This document shows, in pieces, positions 48,541 to 61,153 of a DNA stretch of 64,000 nt (positions within the stretch are counted from its first letter, which is position 1; every line of letters starts with the position of its first letter). The notes below the pieces were generated by a model, which saw nothing but the letters and a program-made list of their open reading frames with translations, did no database searches and was not told the origin of the DNA. The position numbers and the translations under genes were made by a program. Origin of the DNA: Pisaster brevispinus (taxonomy: Eukaryota; Echinodermata; Asteroidea; Forcipulatida; Asteriidae); contig JAMKCF010000006.1 of assembly GCA_023634235.1 (NCBI GenBank), positions 11,623,751-11,687,750 of the forward strand, given 5' to 3'.

Positions 48541-51500
48541 ATGCCCACGTCATCGCCAGTGAGAAAAAGCAGGCACAGAAAGTTCCGAAATAAATTCTGT
48601 GCTAAGCTTGAAAATAACTCCCAAACTAGGCATGCAAGAGAGACAAATTTTGTACCTGGATCTGCCTTGAATAACCCTGCATCCGAAAATCAAACTTTTA
48701 GCGTCGCGGAGGGCAAGCTTAATACCGGAAATGGCCAGCAGGTGGGGCTACTCCGAACGCTCCTCAAAAGCATCTCCAATGGGATTTTTGTACACACAGC
48801 TGTCAAAGAAACAAAGACAAAGTAAGGACGGTCAAATCACCCTCAGAATAATACTGGATTTTCACATGTTTTACACCATTAGAAAGCCCGTCTCAAAGGT
48901 TCTCTCTTCCGTGAGTTTCGTTGTTAAGGTGACCATTTTATAAGCGGGGCGAGCGTCCTGGAAGTAGGGCTGCCCAAAACTACACTGTAGTACATGCGCA
49001 CGTCATCGCCAGTGAGAAAAAGCAGGCACAGAAAGGTCCGAAATAAATTCTGTGCTAAGCTTGATAATAACTCCCGAACTAGGCATGCTAGAGAAACAAA
49101 ATTTGTACCTGACTCTGCCTTGAAAATCCCTGCATCCGAAAATCAAACTTTTAGCGTCGCGGAGGGCAAGCTTCATACCGGAAAAGACCAGGAGGTGGGG
49201 CTACTCCGAACGCTCCTCAAAAGCATCTCCAATGGGATTTTTGTACACACAGCTGTCAAAGAAACAAAGACAAAGTAAGGACGGTCAAATCACCCTCAGA
49301 ATAATACTGGATTTTCACAAGTTTTACACCATTAGAAAACCCGTCTCAAAGGTTCTCTCTTCCGTGAGTTTCATTAAGGTGGCAATTTTGTAAGCGGGGC
49401 GAGAGTCCTGGAAGTAGGGCTGCCCGAAACTCCACTGTAGTACATGCCCACGTCATCGCCAGTGAGAAAAAGCCGGCACAGAAAGGTCCGAAATAAATTA
49501 TGTGCTATTAGCTTGATAATAAATCCCGAACTAGGCATGCTAGAGAGACAAAATTTGTACCTGACTCTGCCTTAAATACCCCCGCATCCGAAAGTCAAAC
49601 TTTTAGCGTCGGAAAGGGCAAGCTTCATACCGAAAATGGCCAGCAGGTGGGGCTACACCGAACGCTCCTCAAAAGCATCTCCAATGGGATTTTTGTACAC
49701 ACAGCTGTCAAAGAAACAAAGACAAAGTAAGGACGGTCAAATCACCCTCAGAATAATACTGAATTTTCACAGGTTTTGCACCATTAGAAAGCCCGTCTCA
49801 AGGGCTTTCTCTGTCCTGAGTTTCGTTAAGGTGACAATTTTGTAAGCGGGGCGAGCGTCCTGGAAGTAGGGCTGCCCAAAACTCCACTGTAGTACTTGCC
49901 CACGTCATCGCCAGTGAGAAAAAGCAGGCACATAAAGGTCCGAAATAAATTCTGTGGTAAGCTTGAGAATAACTCCCGAACAAGGCATGCTAGAGAGACA
50001 AAATTTGTACCTGGATCTGCCTTGAATACCCCCTGCATCCGAAAATCAAACTTTTAGCGTCGCGAAGGGCAAGCTTCATACCGGAAATGACCAGCAGGTG
50101 GGGCTACTCCGAACGCTCCTCAAAAGCATCTCCAATGGGATTTTTGTACACACAGCTGTCGAAGAAACAAAGACAAAGTAAGGACGGTCAAATCACCCTC
50201 AGAAAAATACTGGATTTTCACAGGTTTTACACCATTAGAAAGCCCGTCTCAAAGGCTCTCTCTTCCGTGAGTTTCATTAAGGTGGCAATTTTGTAAGCGG
50301 GGCGAGAGTCCTGAAAGTAGGGCTGCCCGAAACTCAACTGTAGTACATGCCCACGTCATCGCCAGTGAGAAAAAGCAGGCACAGAAAGTTCCGAAATAAA
50401 TTCTGTGCTAAGCTTGAAAATAACTCCCGAACTAGGCATGCTAGAGAGACAAATTTTGTACCTGGATCTGCCTTGAATAACCCTGCATCCGAAAATAAAA
50501 CTTTTAGCGTCGCGGAGGGCAAGCTTCATACCGGAAATGACCAGCAGGTGGGGCTACTCCGAACGCTCCTCAAAAGCATCTCCAATGGGATTTTTGTACA
50601 CACAGCTGTCAAAGAAACAAAGACAAAGTAAGGACGGTCAAATCACCCTCAGAATAATACTGGATTTTCGCAAGTTTTACACCATTAGAAAGCCCGTCTC
50701 AAGGGCTCTCTCTTCTTTGTGTTTCGTTAAGGTGACAATTTTGTGGGCGAGGCGAGCGTCCTGGAAGTAGGGCTGCCCGAAACTCCACTGTAGTACATGC
50801 CCACGTCATCGCCAGTGAGAAAAAGCAGGCACAGAAAGGTCAAAAATAAATTCTGTGCTAAGCTTGAAAATAACTCCCGAACTAGGCATGCTAGAGAGAC
50901 AAAATTTGTACCTGACTCTGCCTTAAATACCCCCGCATCCGAAAATTAAACTTTTAGCGTCGCGGAGGGCAAGCTTCATACCGGAAATGGCCAGCAGGTG
51001 GGGCTACTCCGAACGCTCCTCAAAAGCATCTCCAATGGGATTTTTGTACACACAGCTGTCAAAGAAACAAAGACAAAGTAAGGACGGTCAAATCACCCTC
51101 AGAATAATACTGGATTTTCACATGTTTTACACCATTAGAAAGCCCGTCTCAAAGGCTCTCTCTTCCGTGAGTTTCGTTATTAAGGTGACCATTTTATAAG
51201 CGGGGCGAGCGTCCTGGAAGTAGGGCTGCCCAAAACTCCACTGTAGTACATGCCCACGTCATCGCCAGTGAGAAAAAGCAGGCACAGAAAGGTCCGAAAT
51301 AAATTCTGTGCTAAGCTTGATAATAACTCCCGAACTAGGCATGCTAGAGAAACAAAATTTGTACCTGACTCTGCCTTGAAAATCCCTGCATCCGAAAATC
51401 AAATTTTTAGCGTCGCGGAGGGCAAGCTTCATACCGGAAAAGACCAGCAGGTGGGGCTACTCCGAAGGTTCCTCAAAAGCATCTCCAATGGGATTTTTGT

Positions 51501-52601
51501 ACACACAGCTGTCAAAGAAACAAAGACAAAGTAAGGACGGTTAAATCACCCTCAGAATAATACTGGATTTTCACAGGTTTTACACCATTAGAAAGCCCGT
51601 CTCAAGGGCTCTTTCTTTCCTGAGTTTCGTTAAGGTGACAATTTTGTAGGCGGGGCGAGCGTCCTGGAAGTAGGGCTGCCCGAAACTCCACTGTAGTACA
51701 TGCCCACGTCATCGCCAGTGAGAAAAAGCCGGCACAGAAAGGTCCGAAATAAATTCTGTGCTAAGCTTGACAATAACTCCCGAACTAGGCATGCTAGAGA
51801 GAAAAAATTTGTACGTGACTCTGCCTTATATACCCCCGCATCCGAAAATCAAACTTTTAGCGTCGCGGAAGGCAAGCTTCATACCGGAAATGACCAGCAG
51901 GTGGGGCTACTCCGAACGCTTCTCAAAAGCATCTTCAATGAGATTTTTGTACACACAGCTGTCAAAGAAACAAAGACAAAGTAAGGACGGTCAAATCACC
52001 CTCAGAATAATACTGAATTTTCACAGGTTTTGCACCATTAGAAAGCCCGTCTCAAGGGCTTTCTCTTTCCTGAGTTTCGTTAAGGTGACAATTTTTGTAA
52101 GCTGGGCGAGCGTCCTGGAAGTAGGGCTGCCCAAAACTCCACTGTAGTACTTGCCCACGTCATCGCCAGTGAGAAAAAGCAGGCACAAAAAGGTCCGAAA
52201 TAACTTCTGTGCTAAGCTTGAGAATAACTCCCGAACAAGGCATGCTAGAGAGACAAAATTTGTACCTGGATCTGCCTTGAATACCCCCTGCATCCGAAAA
52301 TCAAACTTTTAGCGTCGCGAAGGGCAAGCTTCATACCCGAAATGACCAGCAGGTGGGGCTACTCCGAACGCTCCTCAAAAGCATCTCCAATGGGATTTTT
52401 GTACACACAGCTGTCGAAGAAACAAAGACAAAGTAAGGACGGTCAAATCACCCTCAGACAAATACTGGATTTTCACAGGTTTTACACCATTAGAAAGCCC
52501 GTCTCAAAGGCTCTCTCTTCCGTGAGTTTCATTAAGGTGGCAATTTTGTAAGCGGGGCGAGAGTCCTGAAAGTAGGACTGCCCGAAACTCAACTGTAGTA
52601 C
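48541..52601 (+). repeat. Nine-monomer HOR, family A right, unit 3 (4,061 bp)
   Basis: Monomers are 48541, 48994, 49444, 49896, 50347, 50797, 51250, 51700 and 52151. The constant four-monomer module is followed by the 5357-7160 type of tail rather than the tail of units 1 and 2. It then returns to the module at 52602. The monomer at 48541 has a private 'ggcatgcaagag' change. Confidence 0.9.
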
Positions 52602-54240
52602 ATGCCCACGTCATCGCCAGTGAGAAAAAGCAGGCACAGAAAGTTCCGAAATAAATTCTGTGCTAAGCTTGAAAATAACTCCCAAACTAGGCATGCTAGA
52701 GAGACAAATTTTGTACCTGGATCTGCCTTGAATAACCCTGCATCCGAAAATCTAACTTTTAGCGTCGCGGAGGGCAAGCTTAATACCGGAAATGGCCAGC
52801 AGGTGGGGCTACTCCGAACGCTCCTCAAAAGCATCTCCAATGGGATTTTTGTACACACAGCTGTCAAAGAAATAAAGACAAAGTAAGGACGGTCAAATCA
52901 CCCTCAGAATAATACTGGATTTTCACATGTTTTACACCATTAGAAAGCCCGTCTCAAAGGTTCTCTCTTCCGTGAGTTTCGTTGTTAAGGTGACCATTTT
53001 ATAAGCGGGGCGAGCGTCCTGGAAGTAGGGCTGCCCAAAACTACACTGTAGTACATGCGCACGTCATCGCCAGTGAGAAAAAGCAGGCACAGAAAGGTCC
53101 GAAATAAATTCTGTGCTAAGCTTGATAATAACTCCCGAACTAGGCATGCTAGAGAAACAAAATTTGTACCTGACTCTGCCTTGAAAATCCTTGCATCCGA
53201 AAATCAAACTTTTAGCGTCGCGGAGGGCAAGCTTCATACCGGAAAAGACCAGGAGGTGGGGCTACTCCGAACGCTCCTCAAAAGCATCTCCAATGGGATT
53301 TTTGTACACACAGCTGTCAAAGAAACAAAAACAAAGTAAGGACGGTCAAATCACCCTCAGAATAATACTGGATTTTCACAAGTTTTACACCATTAGAAAA
53401 CCCGTCTCAAAGGCTCTCTCTTCCGTGAGTTTCATTAAGGTGGCAATTTTGTAAGCGGGGCGAGAGTCCAGGAAGTAGGGCTGCCCGAAACTCCACTGTA
53501 GTACATGCCCACGTCATCGCCAGTGAGATAAAGCCGGCACAGAAAGGTCCGAAATAAATTCTGTGCTATTAGCTTGATAATAAATCCCGAACTAGGCATG
53601 CTAGAGAGACAAAATTTGTACCTGACTCTGCCTTAAATACCCCCTGCATCCGAAAATCAAACTTTTAGCGTCGCGAAGGGCAAGCTTCATACCGGAAATG
53701 ACCAGCAGGTGGGGCTACTCCGAACGCTCCTCAAAAGCATCTCCAATGGGATTTTGGTACACACAGCTGTCGAAGAAACAAAGACAAAGTAAGGACGGTC
53801 AAATCACCCTCAGAAAAATACTGGATTTTCACAGGTTTTACACCATTAGAAAGCCCGTCTAAAAGGCTCTCTCTTCCGTGAGTTTCATTAAGGTGGCAAT
53901 TTTGTAAGCGGGGCGAGAGTCCTGAAAGTAGGGCTGCCCGAAACTCAACTGTAGTACATGCCCACGTCATCGCCAGTGAGAAAAAGCAGGCACAGAAAGT
54001 TCCGAAATAAATTCTGTGCTAAGCTTGAAAATAACTCCCGAACTAGGCATGCTAGAGAGACAAATTTTGTACCTGGATCTGCCTTGAATAACCCTGCATC
54101 CGAAAATAAAACTTTTAGCGTCGCGGAGGGCAAGTTTCATACCGGAAATGGCCAGCAGGTGGGGCTACTCCGAACGCTCCTCAAAAGCATCTCCAATAGG
54201 ATTTTTGTACACACAGCTGTCAAATCACCCTCAGAATATT
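52602..54240 (+). repeat. Partial HOR, family A right, unit 4, ending at the A/B junction
   Basis: Monomers are 52602, 53055, 53505 and 53958. The module is followed directly by a monomer of the 2204/5357/50347 type at 53958. The 3' part of that monomer carries the 29-bp deletion (54219-54224). It ends abruptly at about 54237-54241, where family B sequence begins. Confidence 0.88.
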
Positions 54241-57200
54241 AAAGGACGGTCAAATCACCCTCAGAATAATACTGGATTTCACAAGTTTTACACCAATAAA
54301 AAGCCCGTCTCAAAGGCTCTCTCTTCCGCGAGTTTCGTTAAGGTGATAATTTTGTAGGCGGGGCGAGCGTCCTGGAAGTAGGGCTGCCCGAAACTCCACT
54401 GTAGTACATGCCCACGTCATCGCCAGTGAGAAAAAGCCGGCACAGAACGCTCCGAAATAAATTCTGTGCTAAGCTTGACGATAACTCCCGAACTAGGCAT
54501 GCTAGAGAGACAAAATTTGTACCTGGATCTGCCATGAATACCCCCGCATCCGAAAATCAAACTTTTAGCGTCGCGGAGGGCAAGCTTCATACCGAAAATG
54601 GCCAGCAGGTGGGGCTACTCCGAACGCTTCTCAAAAGCATCTCCTATGGGATTTTTGTACACACAGCTGTCAAAGAAACAAAGACAAAGTAAGGACGGTC
54701 AAATCATCCTCAGAATAATACTGGATTTTACAAGTTTTACACCATTAGAAAGCCCGTCTCAAAGGCTCTCTCTTCCGCGAGTTTCGTTAAGGTGACATTT
54801 TTGTAGGCGGGGCGAGCGTCCTGGAAGTAGGGCTGCCCGAAACTCCACTGTAGTACATGCCCACGTCATCGCCAGTGACAAAAAGCAGGCACAGGATAGT
54901 CCGAAATAAATTCTGTGCTAAGCTTGAAGATAACTCCCGAACTAGGCGTGCTAGAGAGACAAATTTTGTACCTGGATCTGCCTTCAATATCCCTGCATCC
55001 AAAAATTAAACTTTTAGCGTCGCGGAGGGCAAGCTTCATACCGGAAATGACCAGCAGGTGGGGCTACTCCAAACGCTTCTCAAAAGCATCTCCAATGGGA
55101 TTTTTGTACACACAGCTGTCAAAGAAACAAAGACAAAGTAAAGACGGTCAAATCACCCTCAGAATAATACTGGATTTTACAAGTTTTACACCATTAGAAA
55201 GCCCGTCTCAAAGGCTCTCTCTTCCGCGAGTTTCGTTAAGGTGACATTTTTGTAGGCGGGGCGAGCGTCCTGGAAGTAGGGCTGCCCGAAACTCCACTTT
55301 AGTACATGCCAACGTCATCGCCAGTGACAAAAAGCAGGCACAGGAATGTCCGAAATAAATTCTGTGCTAAGCTTGAAGATAACTCCCGAACTAGGCGTGC
55401 TAGAGAGACAAATTTTGTACCTGGATCTGCCTTCAATATCCCTGCATCCAAAAATCAAACTTTTAGCGTCGCGGAGGGCAAGCTTCATACCGAAAATGGC
55501 CAGCAAGTGGGGCTACTCCGAACGCTTCTCAAAAGCATCTCCTATGGGATTTTTGTACACACAGCTGTCAAAGAAACAAAGACAAAGTAAGGACGGTCAA
55601 ATCACCCTCAGAATAATACTGGATTTTCGCAGGTTTTACACCATTAGAAAGCCCGTCTGTAAGGGCTCTCTCTTCCGTGAGTTTCGTTAGGGTGACAATT
55701 TTGTAGGCGGGGCGAGCGTCCTGGAAGTAGGGCTGCCCGAAACTCCACGGTAGTCTTGCCCACGTCATCGCCAGTGAGAAAAAGCAGGCACAGAAAGTTC
55801 CGAAATAAATTCTGTGCTAAGCTTGATAATAAATCCCGAACTAGGCATGCTAGAGAGACAAAATTTGTACCTGACTCTGCCTTAAATACCCCCGCATCCG
55901 AAAATCAATTTTTAGCGTCGCGGAGGGCAAGCTTCATACCGAAAATGGTCAGCAGGTTGGGCTAATCCGAACGCTTCTTAAAAGCATCTCCAATGGGATT
56001 TTTGTACACACAGCTGTCAAAGAAACAAAGACAAAGTAAGGACGGTCAAAGGACCCTCAGAATAATACTGGATTTCACAAGTTTTACACCATTAAAAAGC
56101 CCGTCTCAAAGGCTCTCTCTTCCGCGAGTTTCGTTAAGGTGGCAATTTTGTAGGCGGGGCGAGCGTCCTGGAAGTAGGGCTGCCCGAAACTCCACTGTAG
56201 TACATGCCCACGTCATCGCCAGTGAGAAAAAGCCGGCACAGAAAGGTCCGAAATAAATTCTGTGCTAAGCTTGAGAATAACTCCCGAACTAGGCATGCTA
56301 GAGAGACAAATGTTTTACATGAATCTGCCATCAATAACCCCGCATCCGAAAATCAAACTTTTAGCGTCGCGGAGGGCAAGCTTCATACCGAAAATGGCCA
56401 GCAGGTGGGGCTACTCCGAACGCTTCTCAAAAGCATCTCCTATGGGATTTTTGTACACACAGCTGTCAAAGAAACAAAGACAAAGTAAGGACGGACAAAT
56501 CACCCTCAGAATAATACTGGATTTTCACAAGTTTTACACCATTAGAAAGCCCGTCTCAAAGGCTTTCTCTTCCGTGAGTTTCATTAAGGTGACAATTTTG
56601 TAGGCGGGGCGAGCGTCCTGGAAGTAGGGCTGCCCGAAACTCCACTATAGTACATGCCCACGTCATCGCCAGTGAGAAAAAGCCGGCACAGAAAGTTCCG
56701 AAATAAATTCTGTGCTAAGCTTGAGAATAACTCCCGAACTAGGCATGCTAGAGAGACAAAATTTGCACCTGACTCTGCCTTAAATACCTCCGCATCCGAA
56801 AATCAAACTTTTTAGCGTTGCGGAGGGCAAGCTTCATACCGAAAATGGCCAGCAAGTGGGGCTACTCCGAGCGCTCCTCAAAAGCATCTCCAATGGGATG
56901 TTTGTACACACAGCTGTCAAAGAAACAAAGACAAAGTAAAGACGGTCAAATCACCCTCAGAATAATACTGGAGATTCGCAAGTTTTACACCATTAGCAAG
57001 CCCGTCTCAAGGGCTCTCTCTTCCGTGAGTTTCGTTAAGGTGACAGTTTTGTAGGCGGGGCGAGCGTCCTGGAAGTAGGGCTGCCCGAAACTCCACGGTA
57101 GTCTTGCCAACGTCATCGCCAGTGAGAAAAAGCAGGCACAGAAAGGTCCGAAATAAATTCTTTGCTAAGCTTGAGAATAACTCCCGAACTAGGCATGCTA

Positions 57201-57552
57201 GAGAGACAAAATTTGTACCTGGATCTGCTATGAATACCCCCGCATCCGAAAATCAAACTTTTAGCGTCGCGGAGGGCAAGCTTCATACCGAAAATGGCCA
57301 GCAAGTGGGGCTACTCCGAACGCTCCTCAAAAGCATCTCCAATGGGATGTTTGTACACACAGCTGTCAAAGAAACAAAGACAAAGTAAAGACGGTCAAAT
57401 CACCCTCAGAATAATACTGGAGATTCGCAAGTTTTACACCATTAGCAAGCCCGTCTCAAGGGCTCTCTCTTCCGTGAGTTTCGTTAAGGTGACAGTTTTG
57501 TAGGCGGGGCGAGCGTCCTGGAAGTAGGGCTGCCCGAAACTCCACGGTAGTC
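54241..57552 (+). repeat. Family B domain, right copy, first part
   Basis: After the partial monomer 54241-54407, monomers start at 54408, 54857, 55306, 55756, 56204, 56654 and 57104. From 54241 the sequence matches 20071 onward (offset 34,170 bp). Then 55306 resembles 21587, 55756 resembles the monomer near 23837, and 56204 resembles 24285 (offset 31,919 bp). The order of the left B domain is therefore kept with monomers missing. Confidence 0.86.
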
Positions 57553-60500
57553 TTGCCAACGTCATCGCCAGTGAGAAAAAGCCGGCACAGAAAGGTCCGA
57601 AATAAATTCTTTGCTAAGCTTGAGAATAACTCCCGAACTAGGCATGCTAGAGAGACAAAATTTGTACCTGGATCTGCTAAGAATACCCCCGCATCCGAAA
57701 ATCAAACTTTTAGCGTCGCGGAGGGCAAGCTTCATACCGAAAATGGCCAGCAGGTGGGGCTACTCCGAACGCTTCTCAAAAGCATCTCCTATGGGATTTT
57801 TGTACACACAGCTGTCAAAGAAACAAAGACAAAGTAAGGACGGTCAAATCACCCTGAGAATAATACTGGATTTTCGCAGGTTTTACACCATTAGAAAGCC
57901 CGTCTGTAAGGGCTCTCTCTTCCGTGAGCTTTGTTAAGGTGACAAGTTTGTAGGCGGGGCGAGCGTCCTGGAAGTAGGGCTGCCCGAAACTCCACAGTAG
58001 TACTTGCCCACGTCATCGCCAGCGAGAAAAAGCCGGCACAGAAAGCTCCGAAATAAATTCTGTGCTAAGCTTGAAGATAACTCCCGAACTACGCATGCTA
58101 GAGAGACAAAATTTGTACCAGACTCTGCCTTGAATATCCCTGCATTCGAAAATCAATCTTTTAGCGTCGCGGAGGGCAAGCTTCATACCGGAAATGATCA
58201 GCAGGTGGGGCTACTCCGAACGCTCCTCAAAAGCATCTCCAATGTGATTTTTGTACACACAGCTGTCGAAGAAACAAAGACAAAGTAAGGACGGTCAAAT
58301 AACCATCAGAATAATACTGGATTTTCACAAGTTTTACACCATAAGAAAGCCCGTCTCAAAGGCTCTCTTTTCCGTGAGTTTCATTAAGGTGACTTTTTTG
58401 TAGGCGGGGCGAGCGTCCTGGAAGTAGGGCTGCCCGAAACTCCACTGTAGTACATGCCCACGTCATCGCCAGTGACAAAAAGCAGGCACAGGAATGTCCG
58501 AAATAAATTCTGTGCTAAGCTTGAAGATAACTCCCGAACTAGGCGTGCTAGAGAGACAAATTTTGTACCTGGATCTGCCTTCAATATCCCTGCATCCAAA
58601 AATCAAACTTTTTGCGTCGCGGAGGGCAAGCTTCATACCGGAAATGACCAGCAGGTGGGGCTACTCCAAACGCTTCTCAAAAGCATCTCCAATGGGATTT
58701 TTGTACACACAGCTGTCAAAGAAACAAAGACAAAGTAAGGACGGTCAAATCACCCTCAGAATAATACTGGATTTCACAAGTTTTACACCATTAAAAAGCC
58801 CGTCTCAAAGGCTCTCTCTTCCGAGAGTTTCGTTAAGGTGACAATTTTGTAGGCGGGGCGAGCGTCCTGGAAGTAGGGCTGCCCGAAACTCCACTGTAGT
58901 ACATGCCCACGTCATCGCCAGTGAGAAAAAGCAGACACAGAAAGGTCCGAAATAAATTCTTTGCTAAGCTTGAGAATAACTCCCGAACTAGGCATGCTAG
59001 AGAGACAAAATTTGTACCTGGATCTGCTATGAATACCCCCGCATCCGAAAATCAAACTTTTAGCGTCGCGGAGGGCAAGCTTCATACCGAAAATGGCCAG
59101 CAGGTGGGGCTACTCCGAACGCTTCTCAAAAGCATCTCCTATGGGATTTTTGTACACACAGCTGTCAAAGAAACAAAGACAAAGTAAGGACGGTCAAATC
59201 ACCCTGAGAATAATACTGGATTTTCGCAGGTTTTACACCATTAGAAAGCCCGTCTGTAAGGGCTCTCTCTTCCGTGAGCTTTGTTAAGGTGACAAGTTTG
59301 TAGGCGGGGCGAGCGTCCTGGAAGTAGGGCTGCCCGAAACTCCACAGTAGTACTTGCCCACGTCATCGCCAGCGAGAAAAAGCCGGCACAGAAAGCTCCG
59401 AAATAAATTCTGTGCTAAGCTTGAAGATAACTCCCGAACTACGCATGCTAGAGAGACAAAATTTGTACCAGACTCTGCCTTGAATATCCCTGCATTCGAA
59501 AATCAATCTTTTAGCGTCGCGGAGGGCAAGCTTCATACCGGAAATGACCAGCAGGTGGGGCTACTCCGAACGCTCCTCAAAAGCATCTCCAATGTGATTT
59601 TTTTACACACAGCTGTCGAAGAAACAAAGACAAAGTAAGGACGGACAAATCACCCTCAGAATAATACTGGATTTTCACAAGTTTTACACCATTAGAAAGC
59701 CCGTCTCAAAGGCTTTCTCTTCCGTGAGTTTCATTAAGGTGACAATTTTGTAGGCGGGGCGAGCGTCCTGGAAGTAGGGCTGCCCGAAACTCCACTATAG
59801 TACATGCCCACGTCATCGCCAGTGAGAAAAAGCCGGCACAGAAAGTTCCGAAATAAATTCTGTGCTAAGCTTGAGAATAACTCCCGAACTAGGCATGCTA
59901 GAGAGACAAAATTTGCACCTGACTCTGCCTTAAATACCTCCGCATCCGAAAATCAAACTTTTTAGCGTTGCGGAGGGCAAGCTTCATACCGAAAATGGCC
60001 AGCAAGTGGGGCTACTCCGAACGCTCCTCAAAAGCATCTCCAATGGGATGTTTGTACACACAGCTGTCAAAGAAACAAAGACAAAGTAAAGACGGTCAAA
60101 TCACCCTCAGAATAATACTGGAGATTCGCAAGTTTTACACCATTAGCAAGCCCGTCTCAAGGGCTCTCTCTTCCGTGAGTTTCGTTAAGGTGACAGTTTT
60201 GTAGGCGGGGCGAGCGTCCTGGAAGTAGGGCTGCCCGAAACTCCACGGTAGTCTTGCCAACGTCATCGCCAGTGAGAAAAAGCAGGCACAGAAAGGTCCG
60301 AAATAAATTCTTTGCTAAGCTTGAGAATAACTCCCGAACTAGGCATGCTAGAGAGACAAAATTTGTACCTGGATCTGCTATGAATACCCCCGCATCCGAA
60401 AATCAAACTTTTAGCGTCGCGGAGGGCAAGCTTCATACCGAAAATGGCCAGCAGGTGGGGCTACTCCGAACGCTTCTCAAAAGCATCTCCTATGGGATTT

Positions 60501-61153
60501 TTGTACACACAGCTGTCAAAGAAACAAAGACAAAGTAAGGACGGTCAAATCACCCTGAGAATAATACTGGATTTTCGCAGGTTTTACACCATTAGAAAGC
60601 CCGTCTGTAAGGGCTCTCTCTTCCGTGAGCTTTGTTAAGGTGACAAGTTTGTAGGCGGGCGAGCGTCCTGGAAGTAGGGCTGCCCGAAACTCCACAGTAG
60701 TACTTGCCCACGTCATCGCCAGCGAGAAAAAGCCGGCACAGAAAGCTCCGAAATAAATTCTGTGCTAAGCTTGAAGATAACTCCCGAACTACGCATGCTA
60801 GAGAGACAAAATTTGTACCAGACTCTGCCTTGAATATCCCTGCATTCGAAAATCAATCTTTTAGCGTCGCGGAGGGCAAGCTTCATACCGGAAATGACCA
60901 GCAGGTGGGGCTACTCCGAACGCTCCTCAAAAGCATCTCCAATGTGATTTTTTTACACACAGCTGTCGAAGAAACAAAGACAAAGTAAGGACGGTCAAAT
61001 CACCATCAGAATAATACTGGATTTTCACAAGTTTTACACCATTAAAAAGCCCGTCTCAAAAGCTCTCTTTTCCGTGAGTTTCATTAAGGTGACATTTTTG
61101 TAGGCGGGGCGAGCGTCCTGGAAGTAGGGCTGCCCGAAACTCCACTGTAGTAC
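57553..61153 (+). repeat. Three-monomer HOR, about 2.7 units
   Basis: Monomers start at 57553, 58004, 58454, then 58903, 59354, 59804, then 60254 and 60704, with 61154 completing the third unit. The first members share 'ctgctatgaat' or 'ctgctaagaat' and 'tttgctaag'. The second share 'tctgtaaggg' upstream and 'ctacgcatgc'. The third members alternate between the 'gtgacaaaaagcagg' type (58454, 61154) and the 'atttgcacctg' type (59804). The period is 1,350-1,351 bp. Confidence 0.87.

Larger units (their letters stand above)
42230..54240 (+). repeat. Family A domain, right copy
   Basis: Monomers start at 42230, 42680, 43133, 43583, 44035, 44486, 44935, 45385, 45838, 46288, 46740, 47191, 47643, 48091, 48541, 48994, 49444, 49896, 50347, 50797, 51250, 51700, 52151, 52602, 53055, 53505 and 53958. 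The markers are those of the left A domain: +3 'gttgttaagg' near 43060, 45765, 48920 and 52983, and 'gctattagct' at 43643, 46348, 49504 and 53566. The last part, 50347-53957, is colinear with 5357-8964. Confidence 0.92.

Noticed and set aside
54219..54267. Insertion of a mobile element at the irregular junction
   Set aside because: All bases except two or three filler bases are explained by known monomer sequence, with no target-site duplication or terminal repeats.
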